Source: BNXB01 sp031548005 (GTDB lineage Bacteria; Bacteroidota; Bacteroidia; Bacteroidales; Azobacteroidaceae). From it: a stretch of DNA of 64,000 bases. Position numbers and translations under genes: made by a program. The stretch spans positions 56,188-120,187 of the forward strand of contig JAVBRK010000024.1 in assembly GCA_031548005.1 (NCBI GenBank). Direction: 5' to 3'. A model generated the notes under the pieces. That model worked only from the letters and a program-made list of their open reading frames with translations. It was not told the origin of the DNA and searched no databases. Of the stretch, positions 45,335 through 53,710 are shown piece after piece (the stretch's first letter is position 1; the number at the start of each line of letters is the position of its first letter).

Positions 45335-48300
45335 TTACTTGTACTCTTGCCAGCTTTTGATCGGGATATTCTGCGATTCCATGCTGCAAAATGCCTCGAT
45401 GAATGCGCTCGCCAGGCGGGCATTGGTAAGCAATGGTATATTGTGGTCGATTGCAGAACGACGGATTTTATATCCGTTGGTCAGCTCCCTGCGGGAGTGG
45501 TTTTTGGGAATGTTGACAACCAGATCGATTAAATGCTTCGACATGATGTCAAGTACATTATTTTTCCCGTCTTCGTCCGGCCAGTCGACTGAGGTTGCTG
45601 CAACACCGTTTTCTTCCAGGAATTTCTGAGTTCCTGAAGTAGCATATATTTTGTAATTTTTCTCACTTAGTTTCCGACAGGCTTCCAGGAGATCTACTTT
45701 CGATTTTGCTGCTCCGGAAGAAATCAGGATTCCTTTTTCCGGCGCTTCATAGCCTACGGCGATCATAGCAGACAACAAGGCCTCGTTGTAGTCGTCGCCA
45801 ATACATCCTACTTCTCCGGTCGACGACATATCGACTCCCAGTACCGGGTCGGCCTTGTGCAGGCGGGTAAATGAGAACTGCGAAGCTTTGACACCGATCC
45901 AATCGATATCGAAAGCCGATCCGTCGGGTTTTTCGAATGGCGCGTCGAGCATGATCTTCGTCGCCGTTTCGATAAAGTTGCGTTTCAGTATCTTGGAAAC
46001 AAACGGGAACGAGCGGGAGGCCCGGAGGTTACATTCGATGACCTTTACATCATTGTTCTTAGCTAAGTATTGAATGTTGAAAGGTCCGCTGATATTGAGT
46101 TCCTTCGCAATCATTTTACTTATTTTCTTGATCCGGCGGAAGGTCTCGAAATAGATTTTTTGAGCCGGAAATACCAGGGTGGCATCTCCTGAGTGTACAC
46201 CCGCGAATTCCACATGCTCCGAAACAGCGTATTCGATCACTTCTCCGTTTTTGGCTACTGCATCGAATTCGATCTCTTTGGCATTTTGCAGAAACTCGGA
46301 AACGACCACCGGATACTCTTTCGATACCTTGGCGGCAGCCCGTAGGAATGCTTCCATTTCTTCGTGCGTGTAGCAAACGTTCATAGCGGCTCCGGAAAGC
46401 ACGTACGAAGGACGGATCAGTACTGGGAATCCGACTTTATCTACAAATTCGTTGATTTCCGTTATACTCGTCAATTCTTTCCATTTTGGCTGATCGATAT
46501 CCAACTGGTCGAGCATGCTGGAGAATTTGTGGCGGTTTTCGGCGCGGTCGATGCTTACCGGCGAAGTCCCGAGTATCGGTACCTGCTGGCGGTGAAGCTT
46601 CATAGCCAGATTGTTAGGAATTTGCCCGCCCACCGATACGACAACTCCTTTAGGAGCCTCCAGGTCGATGATATCGAGCACCCGTTCGAGTGAAAGCTCG
46701 TCGAAATACAACCGGTCGCACATATCGTAGTCGGTCGATACTGTTTCCGGGTTGTAATTGATCATGATGGCTTTATAACCTAATTTACGTGCGGTCTCGA
46801 CAGCATTGACCGAGCACCAGTCGAATTCGACCGAAGAACCGATCCGGTAGGCTCCGGATCCGAGTACCACCACACTTTTTTCATTCTTATAATAAGGAAT
46901 ATCATTTTCCTGGCTACCGTAGGTCATATACAGGTAGTTGGTCAGATCCGGATCTTCCGAGGCAATCGTGTTGATCCGTTTTACAGCCGGAAGGATTCCT
47001 TGTTTCTTTCTGACTGAGCGCACCCTCAGGTTGGCTTTTTCCATATTTTCGCCAGGATCTTCTACAAACCGGGCAATCTGGAAGTCGGAGAAGCCCATCC
47101 GTTTGGCTTCTTTCATCACTTCAGCCGGAAGTTCTTCTATCGAGTTGTATGTTTTCAGTTTATTTGAAAAGTCGACGATATTTTTCAGACCGTTGAGAAA
47201 CCAGGGATCTATTTTGGTCAGGTCGTGAATCCGGTCGATGGAGTATCCCTGTTCCAGTGCTTTGGCTACAGCAAAGATACGCAGGTCGGTCGGGTTCGCC
47301 AATTCTTCATCCAGGTTGTCGAATTCCAGGTCTTTATTCCCAACGAAACCGTGCATGCCTTGTCCGATCATCCGGAGTCCTTTCTGGATAATTTCTTCAA
47401 ATGATTTTCCGACCGACATAATTTCCCCGACCGATTTCATGCTCGAACCGATCTGGCGTGAAACCCCGGCAAACTTGGTCAGGTCCCAGCGTGGGATTTT
47501 TACAATCATGTAGTCGACTGAAGGAGCTACATATGCCGAGTTGGAGGTTCCCATGTCGCCGATCTGGTCGAGCGAGTATCCCAAAGCAAGTTTCGCAGCG
47601 ACGAACGCCAGTGGATAGCCGCTTGCTTTCGAGGCTAAAGCGGAAGAACGGCTCAGACGGGCGTTGATTTCGATCACCCGGTAGTCGTTGGTCTGTGCAT
47701 TGAAGGCGTACTGGATATTACATTCTCCTACAATTCCAATGTGCCGGATAATCTTTTGGGCAATGTCTTCCAGCATGGACACCTGTTCTTTGGAGAGCGA
47801 ACAAATGGGAGCTACCACAATACTTTCGCCCGTATGAACTCCAAGCGGGTCTACATTTTCCATCGGAACCACCGTGAAACAATGGTCGTTTTTATCCCGG
47901 ATCACTTCAAAATCGATTTCTTTCCAGCCCTTCAGCGCCTCTTCTACTAAAATTTGTTTGGAGTAAGCAAAAGCGCTTTCGCAATGTACTTTGAATGCTT
48001 CCAGATCGTTGCAGATACCGCTTCCGAGTCCCCCGAGCGCGTAAGCCGAACGCACCATCACCGGGAATCCGATTTTTTTCGCGGCGGCTATGGCATCCTC
48101 CATGCTTTCTACTGCCTGGCTTACCGGTGTTTTGGCATCGATTTCAGCTAATTTTTTGGTGAACAGGTCCCGGTCTTCCGTACACATAATCGCTTCGACC
48201 GAGGTTCCCAGCACTTCGACTCCATATTTCTTCAGTGTACCGGCTAAGTACATTTCCGTTCCGCAATTTAGTGCGGTTTGTCCGCCAAAAGCCAACAGGA

Positions 48301-48556
48301 TACCGTCCGGTTGTTCTTTTTTGATAATTTCTTCTACAAAGTAGGGTGTGATCGGCAGAAAATAAACCTGATCAGCTACTCCTTCCGAAGTCTGAATCGT
48401 AGCGATGTTAGGATTAATCAACACGGTAGCGATACCCTCTTCTTTTAATGCTTTCAACGCCTGGGAACCGGAGTAGTCGAATTCTCCGGCCTGACCGATT
48501 TTCAGGGCGCCCGACCCCAAAACCAGTACTTTCCTGATAGTTTTCTTTTCTGCCAT
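45335..48556 (-). CDS. carB: Carbamoyl-phosphate synthase large subunit
   Basis: 1073 residues, the normal length. It makes carbamoyl phosphate from bicarbonate, ammonia and 2 ATP for pyrimidine and arginine synthesis. Two ATP-grasp halves are visible, starting VLVLGSGALKIGQAGEFDYS and VVVLGSGAYRIGSSVEFDWC, then the MGS-like allosteric domain (about 935-1073, with YATSGTQKFLEENGV). The start at 48556 gives MAEKKTIRK; the ATG at 48643 would add 29 residues encoding a hairpin. The glutaminase subunit carA is not beside it, unlike the common carAB order. A terminator-like hairpin lies in its leader. Confidence 0.96.
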   Translation of the reverse strand: MAEKKTIRKVLVLGSGALKIGQAGEFDYSGSQALKALKEEGIATVLINPNIATIQTSEGVADQVYFLPITPYFVEEIIKKEQPDGILLAFGGQTALNCGTEMYLAGTLKKYGVEVLGTSVEAIMCTEDRDLFTKKLAEIDAKTPVSQAVESMEDAIAAAKKIGFPVMVRSAYALGGLGSGICNDLEAFKVHCESAFAYSKQILVEEALKGWKEIDFEVIRDKNDHCFTVVPMENVDPLGVHTGESIVVAPICSLSKEQVSMLEDIAQKIIRHIGIVGECNIQYAFNAQTNDYRVIEINARLSRSSALASKASGYPLAFVAAKLALGYSLDQIGDMGTSNSAYVAPSVDYMIVKIPRWDLTKFAGVSRQIGSSMKSVGEIMSVGKSFEEIIQKGLRMIGQGMHGFVGNKDLEFDNLDEELANPTDLRIFAVAKALEQGYSIDRIHDLTKIDPWFLNGLKNIVDFSNKLKTYNSIEELPAEVMKEAKRMGFSDFQIARFVEDPGENMEKANLRVRSVRKKQGILPAVKRINTIASEDPDLTNYLYMTYGSQENDIPYYKNEKSVVVLGSGAYRIGSSVEFDWCSVNAVETARKLGYKAIMINYNPETVSTDYDMCDRLYFDELSLERVLDIIDLEAPKGVVVSVGGQIPNNLAMKLHRQQVPILGTSPVSIDRAENRHKFSSMLDQLDIDQPKWKELTSITEINEFVDKVGFPVLIRPSYVLSGAAMNVCYTHEEMEAFLRAAAKVSKEYPVVVSEFLQNAKEIEFDAVAKNGEVIEYAVSEHVEFAGVHSGDATLVFPAQKIYFETFRRIKKISKMIAKELNISGPFNIQYLAKNNDVKVIECNLRASRSFPFVSKILKRNFIETATKIMLDAPFEKPDGSAFDIDWIGVKASQFSFTRLHKADPVLGVDMSSTGEVGCIGDDYNEALLSAMIAVGYEAPEKGILISSGAAKSKVDLLEACRKLSEKNYKIYATSGTQKFLEENGVAATSVDWPDEDGKNNVLDIMSKHLIDLVVNIPKNHSRRELTNGYKIRRSAIDHNIPLLTNARLASAFIEAFCSMESQNIPIKSWQEYK

Positions 48557-48603
48557 CTTTTTTCCTATTTTTATAAAGTTGTAAATATATGCAAAACCGG
48601 GGA

Positions 48604-48636
48604 TAAAAAAAATGCGTTGGTAAAAAACCAACGCAT
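48604..48636 (-). terminator. Terminator-like hairpin in the carB leader, possible attenuator
   Basis: Perfect 10-bp stem (48612-48621 / 48627-48636) with a 5-nt loop. On the minus strand it is followed by about seven T, ending 48 nt before the carB ATG. It could end transcripts arriving from the RloB gene or regulate carB by attenuation. A -7-like TACCTTTG upstream (48711-48718) would place it inside the carB leader. Confidence 0.7.
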
Positions 48637-48710
48637 CTTTCATCGAAATGAATCTCTTATGATATTATCTAAATAATTACAACAAATCATCATTGTTCAA
48701 AATTTGCTTG

Positions 48711-48718
48711 CAAAGGTA
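48711..48718 (-). promoter_or_regulatory. -7 element, candidate carB promoter
   Basis: TACCTTTG on the minus strand matches the -7 consensus. The nearest TTTG is only 13 nt upstream, shorter than usual, so the call is tentative. The implied leader is about 150 nt. Confidence 0.4.
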
Positions 48719-48769
48719 ATGATTTTTTTCTCAAAAAAGTAAATTTTATTAAGAAAAATACAATTATTT

Positions 48770-48802
48770 CTGTTATTTTTATTTTACGGCCCTCTTTGCC
48801 TG
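48770..48802 (+). repeat. 33-bp direct repeat, left copy
   Basis: Identical over 33 bp to 50843-50875 and in the same orientation. It begins CTGTTATTTTTATTTTACGG and ends CTCTTTGCCTG. Identity stops sharply at both ends. The two copies bracket the RloB/ATPase pair. Confidence 0.9.
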
Positions 48803-48857
48803 CTGTGAACAATTTTTACTTTAATAGCAGAATTATTACAGTAGTCATAAACTAATT

Positions 48858-49484
48858 TTATTTAACAGATATATTTAATGCTTCGATTAGTAAATGCATC
48901 TCGCTATATGTGTAATCTCGTTCATCTTTTTCTTTTGAAATCATAGAGTTTTTTGAATTATTTATAGCTTGTTTTAGGCTTCCCAAAGGCTTTTCATGAG
49001 TGAATTCATTGTGCAAGCTTCCAACCGTTTTGAAATATTTTTCAGTTTTTTCATATTGTGGCCGATATTTTTGGAGTTCCTTTTCAATTTGTTTGTAAGA
49101 TGTAAACTCTCTTGTTTTAACAAATTGGATGAAGTGATATAAAAACCACAGTTCAGTACACCGTTCTGTTTCAATAAACACTACTTTACATTGTATCCCT
49201 TTCTTTTGAGATCCCAATATTTTGTTGTGATACTTATTTTTCAGATTTAAATAGTTAGCTTTATTAGCCCCTTCCCTTTTACCGTCCATATCAATAAGGC
49301 AAAAGACTTCATCGTAACCTTTCTTTACTGCATCTTTAATGTTTTCTTCTAATTTTTTAAGGCTCGATGCTTTTCTTCCCAATTCCTGAGGTAAAATTGT
49401 AAATTGTGAAAGTCCTTTTAACGACTCGATATAATATTTCTCAGTAATTCCTTCTCCGATAACTGCAATAACTTTCCTTATCAT
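48858..49484 (-). CDS. RloB-family (Toprim-like) protein, defence effector candidate
   Basis: A 208-residue protein of the RloB family (AbiLii-like). Toprim-type acidic motifs are visible: VIGEGITEKYYIE with the first Glu near residue 11, and FCLIDMDGKREG with a DxD pair near residue 65; ETERCTELWFLYHF follows. Such proteins probably act as nucleases under control of a partner ATPase. Its ATG overlaps the ATPase stop by 4 nt (ATGA), so they are translated together. AT-rich composition and flanking direct repeats point to acquisition. The target is unknown. Confidence 0.85.
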   Translation of the reverse strand: MIRKVIAVIGEGITEKYYIESLKGLSQFTILPQELGRKASSLKKLEENIKDAVKKGYDEVFCLIDMDGKREGANKANYLNLKNKYHNKILGSQKKGIQCKVVFIETERCTELWFLYHFIQFVKTREFTSYKQIEKELQKYRPQYEKTEKYFKTVGSLHNEFTHEKPLGSLKQAINNSKNSMISKEKDERDYTYSEMHLLIEALNISVK

Positions 49485-50743
49485 AAGTTCTCAGGATTTA
49501 AAAGAGTGGACCCTAAAATAGGTTTTGCTCCCAATTTTCCTATCCTGTAAGCATTCATTAATGAAACATTTTTATGAATTCCCATGTCTGAAGCCCTATA
49601 AAGAAGTGTCGATGCTGTATTTCTGTCTTTTTCAGTAAACCAGACCATATCCCGCCTAATCATCCAATCTTCATCTAATAAAAGTAGATTATGAGTTGTG
49701 AAAATCAATTGAGATTGCCCTGAAGTTTCCAGATATGTTTTTAGATAATGAATTAATAAGTCATAATGTAAGCTATCTTCCAATTCATCTTCCATTAAAA
49801 TGCATGAACTTTTTCTTAAGTCGAAAAGTAAACGGGCTAAGCGAAAATAAACTCTTGTCCCGGCCGATTCTAATCCAAAACTTATTTGAAAATCTTCCTT
49901 TTGCGTTTGATGTTTAAATACAACTTGTTTTGTTAGTCGTAATAAAAGCCTTTTTGAATAGTTACTTAGGTCATTATTATTTAGAATACCATCTAGTATT
50001 TCTTTGGAAGGTGCAATTCCTATGGAATAGAAATCGGCAATATTAAAATCAGCTTTATTTAGAAGTTCAAGAATTAATTTCTTCATAGCAGGATTAGCTT
50101 CTGCCTGTTCAGCAATCTTTAATCCATCATTATAAATACCCAATTCATGCACGTTGGCTTTAATCCATTCATATAATTCTCTTATTACAACCGGAACATC
50201 AATATTTTTTTTGTCTAAAGTAGAGAGTACAGTATGGTTTCTTAGAGTTTCTTTGTTCAGATCATCGCGTTGCTTTGCTTTAATGCCGGTGGTACCTCCA
50301 AATTGTATGAATTCTCCCTCTTTTCTTTCATATAACAATGACATCACGTTCTCATCACTGCTATACATCAATTTTTCGTAAACAATGAAGTCTCTGTTGT
50401 ATTTTAATTCGTATTGATAGCGCCTGCCATTGGCCCAAAAGAGTATTTCAAAAAGAGTTGGTTCTCCTTTTGTTAATTCAAACGGTTGATATTCCGTGAT
50501 TTCTTCATGTTCTTTGTTTGTAGAAGAGAAAAGCATCGTCCATACCGCTTGAAATGCACGTAGAAGATTGGATTTTCCGGATGCATTGGCTCCATAGATC
50601 ATTGCCAAACGCAATAAGCGGATTCCGGGCTTGGGCTCAAAGATTAATTCTTCTGATAGGGTTTTATCTGAGGTAGCTAAGAAAGATATAGTTTGTTTAT
50701 CTCTGAAAGATAAGAAATTCTGAACTGAAAACTCCTGTATCAT
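49481..50743 (-). CDS. AAA/ABC-type ATPase (RloA/AbiLi-like), partner of RloB
   Basis: A 420-residue SMC-like ATPase of the AAA_15/AAA_21 group. N-terminal FSVQNFLSFRDKQTISF precedes Walker A GANASGKSN (residues 51-58). The ABC-type signature lies in FGLESAGTRVYFRLA, Walker B with D-loop in CILMEDELEDSLH, and the switch His in LIFTTHNLLLL. This is the composition of AbiL, and is analogous to the OLD and PARIS (AriA-AriB) ATPase-Toprim pairs. It probably senses infection and releases or activates RloB (inference from families). It is first in a two-gene operon with its own promoter. Confidence 0.88.
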   Translation of the reverse strand: MIQEFSVQNFLSFRDKQTISFLATSDKTLSEELIFEPKPGIRLLRLAMIYGANASGKSNLLRAFQAVWTMLFSSTNKEHEEITEYQPFELTKGEPTLFEILFWANGRRYQYELKYNRDFIVYEKLMYSSDENVMSLLYERKEGEFIQFGGTTGIKAKQRDDLNKETLRNHTVLSTLDKKNIDVPVVIRELYEWIKANVHELGIYNDGLKIAEQAEANPAMKKLILELLNKADFNIADFYSIGIAPSKEILDGILNNNDLSNYSKRLLLRLTKQVVFKHQTQKEDFQISFGLESAGTRVYFRLARLLFDLRKSSCILMEDELEDSLHYDLLIHYLKTYLETSGQSQLIFTTHNLLLLDEDWMIRRDMVWFTEKDRNTASTLLYRASDMGIHKNVSLMNAYRIGKLGAKPILGSTLLNPENL

Positions 50744-50774
50744 GACTTTATGCCGTTAAATCGTAAGTTTTGTA

Positions 50775-50806
50775 CAAAAATACAACACATTTCTTATATA
50801 AACAAT
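50775..50806 (-). promoter_or_regulatory. Promoter of the ATPase-RloB operon
   Basis: On the minus strand, ATTG (complement of 50803-50806), a 20-nt spacer and TATTTTTG (complement of 50775-50782): a near-consensus promoter inside the repeat-bounded cassette, so the cassette carries its own promoter. Confidence 0.6.
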
Positions 50807-50842
50807 TTTAAGGCATTCTTGTTTGCTACAAAGTGGAGTTAA

Positions 50843-50875
50843 CTGTTATTTTTATTTTACGGCCCTCTTTGCCTG
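50843..50875 (+). repeat. 33-bp direct repeat, right copy
   Basis: Perfect copy of 48770-48802. It ends 41 nt before the -7 element of the DUF1460 gene, so it may be the native copy, with the left one created by insertion, or the reverse. Confidence 0.9.
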
Positions 50876-50915
50876 ATTTAGGAATCAAAAGGCAACTCCT
50901 ATTTGTAAAAAGTTG

Positions 50916-50923
50916 TAACTTTG
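50916..50923 (+). promoter_or_regulatory. -7 element of the DUF1460 gene
   Basis: TAACTTTG, a full -7 match, 31 nt before the ATG. The -33 region is not consensus. Confidence 0.55.
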
Positions 50924-50953
50924 ACGAATTATATTCCGATTTGAAGGTCGATT

Positions 50954-51844
50954 ATGAAATCATACAAATGTATTATCTTATTGTTGCTACTGATTGGAGT
51001 ACAAACCTCCTATGCTCAGATAAGCAATGATCTGGGGAAGGATGAAGAGATTGCCGGTAATTTCTTTCAGAACGACACCAACCGGACTTTAAAACTTTCG
51101 ACCTCCGACTGGATGATAAAGGCTGCTTTCCATTTATTGAATGCTCCATATGTCGCTTCTACTTTAGAAGGGAACGAAGAAGAACAATTGGTCGTCGATT
51201 TGCGGGAGTTCGACTGTACGACCTTTGTTGAAAATTGTCTGGCATTAAGCCGCACCATGTTGCGGCAAAATCCCGGTTTTGAGCTTTTTTGCAGGGAATT
51301 GAGATCCATCCGTTATTTTGATGGCGCGATCGATGGTTACGCATCCCGTTTGCATTACACAACAGCCTGGATAACGGATAATGTTCGTAAAAATATACTG
51401 GACGATATATCTAAAGCATTGGGAGGAAACCGTTTCCCTGTTAAAGTTGCTTATATGTCCGCCCATCCGGAAAAATATCCTGCACTCAAAAACAACCACG
51501 AACAACTTGAAAGGATCCGCAAAATGGAAACCGGTATCAACAATCGTAGTTATTTCTATATTCCCAGGCGGGATATCCGGGAAAAACAATCGTTGATCAG
51601 GAACGGTGATATTGTTTGTTTTACGACATCCATTCCCGGTCTGGATGTTTCACACATGGGAATTGCTTATTGGCAAAAAGGAAATCTGACGTTTATCCAT
51701 GCTTCATCCAAAGCAAATAAGGTCATTGTCAATCCCCAATCGCTGGCCGATTATTGTATATTGAATTCATCCACAACCGGAATCATGGTGCTGAGGCCAG
51801 TGTCTTATATAACAATAACAGATTCTCATTATCAACAAAAATAA
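50954..51844 (+). CDS. DUF1460 amidase-like (NlpC/P60-related) exported protein
   Basis: 296 residues with a signal peptide (CIILLLLLIGVQTSYAQ). The DUF1460 fold is a cysteine-peptidase type seen in N-acetylmuramoyl-L-alanine amidase-like proteins of Bacteroidota. The nucleophile is Cys88 in LREFDCTTFVENCL, and the His lies in LDVSHMGIAYW. It probably cuts peptidoglycan fragments in the periplasm. It is followed 12 nt later by a TraB/GumN gene, so the two are cotranscribed. It lies just outside the right direct repeat of the defence cassette. Confidence 0.88.
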   Translation: MKSYKCIILLLLLIGVQTSYAQISNDLGKDEEIAGNFFQNDTNRTLKLSTSDWMIKAAFHLLNAPYVASTLEGNEEEQLVVDLREFDCTTFVENCLALSRTMLRQNPGFELFCRELRSIRYFDGAIDGYASRLHYTTAWITDNVRKNILDDISKALGGNRFPVKVAYMSAHPEKYPALKNNHEQLERIRKMETGINNRSYFYIPRRDIREKQSLIRNGDIVCFTTSIPGLDVSHMGIAYWQKGNLTFIHASSKANKVIVNPQSLADYCILNSSTTGIMVLRPVSYITITDSHYQQK

Positions 51845-51855
51845 AGTATAATAAA

Positions 51856-52779
51856 ATGAAAAAATTAATTTGGCTCTTTGCATTTATTGTAATTGCATTC
51901 ACGCTTCAGGCCCGGTCGGATAGCTACAAATCAGGATCACTACTCTGGAAAATTTCCGGAAAAGATCTGTCGAATCCATCCTACCTGCTGGGTACTTTCC
52001 ATCTGAAACCAGGAGAATACATCGACAGTATTCCCGGAGCAAGAGCTTCTTTAGAGGCTTCGGAACAGGTGATCGGAGAAATTGATACGAAAGATATGAT
52101 GTCGGAGATGATGGTGATGCAGCAAAAAATGATGATGCCGGCAGATACGACCTATCATATGCTGTATAACGATTCGGATTACCAGACGGTAGACGAAGGG
52201 TTGAAAGCAATTTTCGGAACAGGTCTGGAGCAACTTGGAAAACTAAAACCTTCCGGAATACAGATGATCTATTTGCAAATTTTAATTACCAGGTATTATC
52301 CGGGGCTGAACCCCATGAATATGCTGGATGCTTATATTCAGAAAGAGGCAGCAGAAAATCAGAAACCGGTACACGGACTCGAATCTTTAGAAGGCCAGTG
52401 TTTTGTCCTGTTCGAGTCTTCCTCTTTGGAGCGTCAGGCCGAACTCTTACTTTGTAATATCAGGTCTTCCGAAGGGAAAGATGCCCTGGATGAAATGAAG
52501 ATCCTTTTAGACCGGATGGAAACTGATTATAACAGGGGAGCCCTGAATGAATTATACAAGATATACGCTTCCGATCCTTCCAACCCTTGTCCCAATACTC
52601 CGGAAGAATTAGACATCATCAATAAAAGCCGGAACGATGCCTGGATGAAAAAACTCCCGGAACTGATGAGAGACAAATCGTCATTTATTGCCGTCGGGGC
52701 CCTCCACCTTGCCGGAGAAGAAGGATTGTTGAATCAATTGGAAAAAGCGGGATACCAGGTAGAGGCCGTTAAAAACTGA
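51856..52779 (+). CDS. TraB/GumN family protein
   Basis: 307 residues. The start at 51856 (MKKLIWLFAFIVIAFTLQA) gives a signal peptide; a start at 51754 would lie inside the DUF1460 gene and mask it. Family features include SYLLGTFHLKPGEY with its His near the N-terminus and SFIAVGALHLAGEEGLLNQL, with the second His, at the C-terminus. The paired GxxH motifs suggest a TIKI-like metalloprotease fold, though activity in bacteria is unproved. A Met-rich stretch (MMSEMMVMQQKMMMP) in the middle could bind metal. A strong terminator follows. Confidence 0.85.
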   Translation: MKKLIWLFAFIVIAFTLQARSDSYKSGSLLWKISGKDLSNPSYLLGTFHLKPGEYIDSIPGARASLEASEQVIGEIDTKDMMSEMMVMQQKMMMPADTTYHMLYNDSDYQTVDEGLKAIFGTGLEQLGKLKPSGIQMIYLQILITRYYPGLNPMNMLDAYIQKEAAENQKPVHGLESLEGQCFVLFESSSLERQAELLLCNIRSSEGKDALDEMKILLDRMETDYNRGALNELYKIYASDPSNPCPNTPEELDIINKSRNDAWMKKLPELMRDKSSFIAVGALHLAGEEGLLNQLEKAGYQVEAVKN

Positions 52780-52795
52780 AATAACCGGCTTTTTT
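52765..52795 (+). terminator. Terminator of the DUF1460-TraB operon
   Basis: Stem GCCGTTA (52765-52771) / TAACCGGC (52782-52789) with a one-base bulge, followed directly by six T (52790-52795). It overlaps the last codons of the TraB gene and the intergenic space before the convergent DUF4249 gene. Confidence 0.75.
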
Positions 52796-53705
52796 ATTTT
52801 GTTTCGGCTTCCGGAACAACAGCCGAATTACTGGCAATGCAATAGGAGCTGAAATATCCGGCTCCATGGTTCGAAATATTGGTGGTGATGTTCGATGCCG
52901 GTCCTCCAAAAAGCGGATTCTCTCCACGCATTTCTTTCTGGCACTCGTTGATAAAGTCATGGTAGCCTTTGGATATCCTGCTCATCTGTAAACTCACAAC
53001 ATCTCCGGGAGTGACGTAAATCGAGTTTTTACGTTGCTCCTCGCTGTGGTCTCCCCGGTCTTTGATATCGTCTAAATAAGTAACGGTCAGTCCATTGATG
53101 TATTCTCCATCGAATGCTACATCGTCGAATGTAATGTATTTACTGATCTTGGAAGAAATCAAAGAATCGTTGACTGTTATTTTAAGCAGGTAATAGTCGT
53201 GCCCGGGAGGTTCCTGAGAATAAATATTCAACGCATAATGATCATTACCCATGATGTTCATGGGAACTATTTTGATCGAATCGATATTGACTGCCGAAAT
53301 TGTATTTTCGGATGCTTCGTAAAGTTCTTTTTGACCGCCTGAGTCGAAATCGGCTTCCACTTTCAGGAAATAAGTATTTCCTGCCTGGGCGGCCCAGGGA
53401 GCTTCAGATTGGTACAATCCGGGTATCGAATCATTTTCCAGTAACTCAAAAACTTCGTTGGCCGAGGAGGTGATTTTTATATCTGCTCCGGATATGGGGG
53501 CATTGGGCTTGCTGTCGAAATAAGGAGAAGAGCGGCTAAGGCGTACTTCTTGTATTTTTAGTTCGTCTGTAAGGATTCCGTCGATAACGATTACCGGTTT
53601 TGAGTTTTCGGTTTCAATGTCGATTGGAGCCGTACACGAAAAGAATGAGGCCAGGAGTATGAACAATGAAAAACAAGCCTGTATTTTATTTTTTGAGGAA
53701 CGCAT
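52794..53705 (-). CDS. DUF4249 lipoprotein, partner of TonB receptor
   Basis: 303 residues from ATG 53705 (or 305 from 53711, which overlaps the receptor stop as TAATG). A lipoprotein signal (ACFSLFILLASFFSCTAP) is followed by a DUF4249 beta-rich fold: KPVIVIDGILTDE, EVRLSRSSPYFDS and VTPGDVVSLQMSRISKGYHD. DUF4249 genes almost always follow a TonB-dependent receptor, as here, and are thought to form its surface subunit, much as SusD does for SusC. The ligand is unknown. Confidence 0.87.
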   Translation of the reverse strand: MRSSKNKIQACFSLFILLASFFSCTAPIDIETENSKPVIVIDGILTDELKIQEVRLSRSSPYFDSKPNAPISGADIKITSSANEVFELLENDSIPGLYQSEAPWAAQAGNTYFLKVEADFDSGGQKELYEASENTISAVNIDSIKIVPMNIMGNDHYALNIYSQEPPGHDYYLLKITVNDSLISSKISKYITFDDVAFDGEYINGLTVTYLDDIKDRGDHSEEQRKNSIYVTPGDVVSLQMSRISKGYHDFINECQKEMRGENPLFGGPASNITTNISNHGAGYFSSYCIASNSAVVPEAETK

Positions 53706-53710
53706 ATGCA

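Larger units (their letters stand above)
48770..50875. mobile_element. Repeat-bounded defence cassette (RloB + AAA ATPase)
   Basis: About 2.1 kb bounded by perfect 33-bp direct repeats and holding only two overlapping AT-rich genes of defence type. It lies between carB and an unrelated peptidase-like gene. There is no integrase, transposase or terminal inverted repeat. The repeats could be attachment cores used by an integrase in trans, or a large duplication made on insertion. Mobility is inferred. Confidence 0.5.

Noticed and set aside
48557..48643. 29-residue N-terminal extension of CarB
   Set aside because: It encodes the leader hairpin and has no match to the normal CarB start; treated as untranslated leader.
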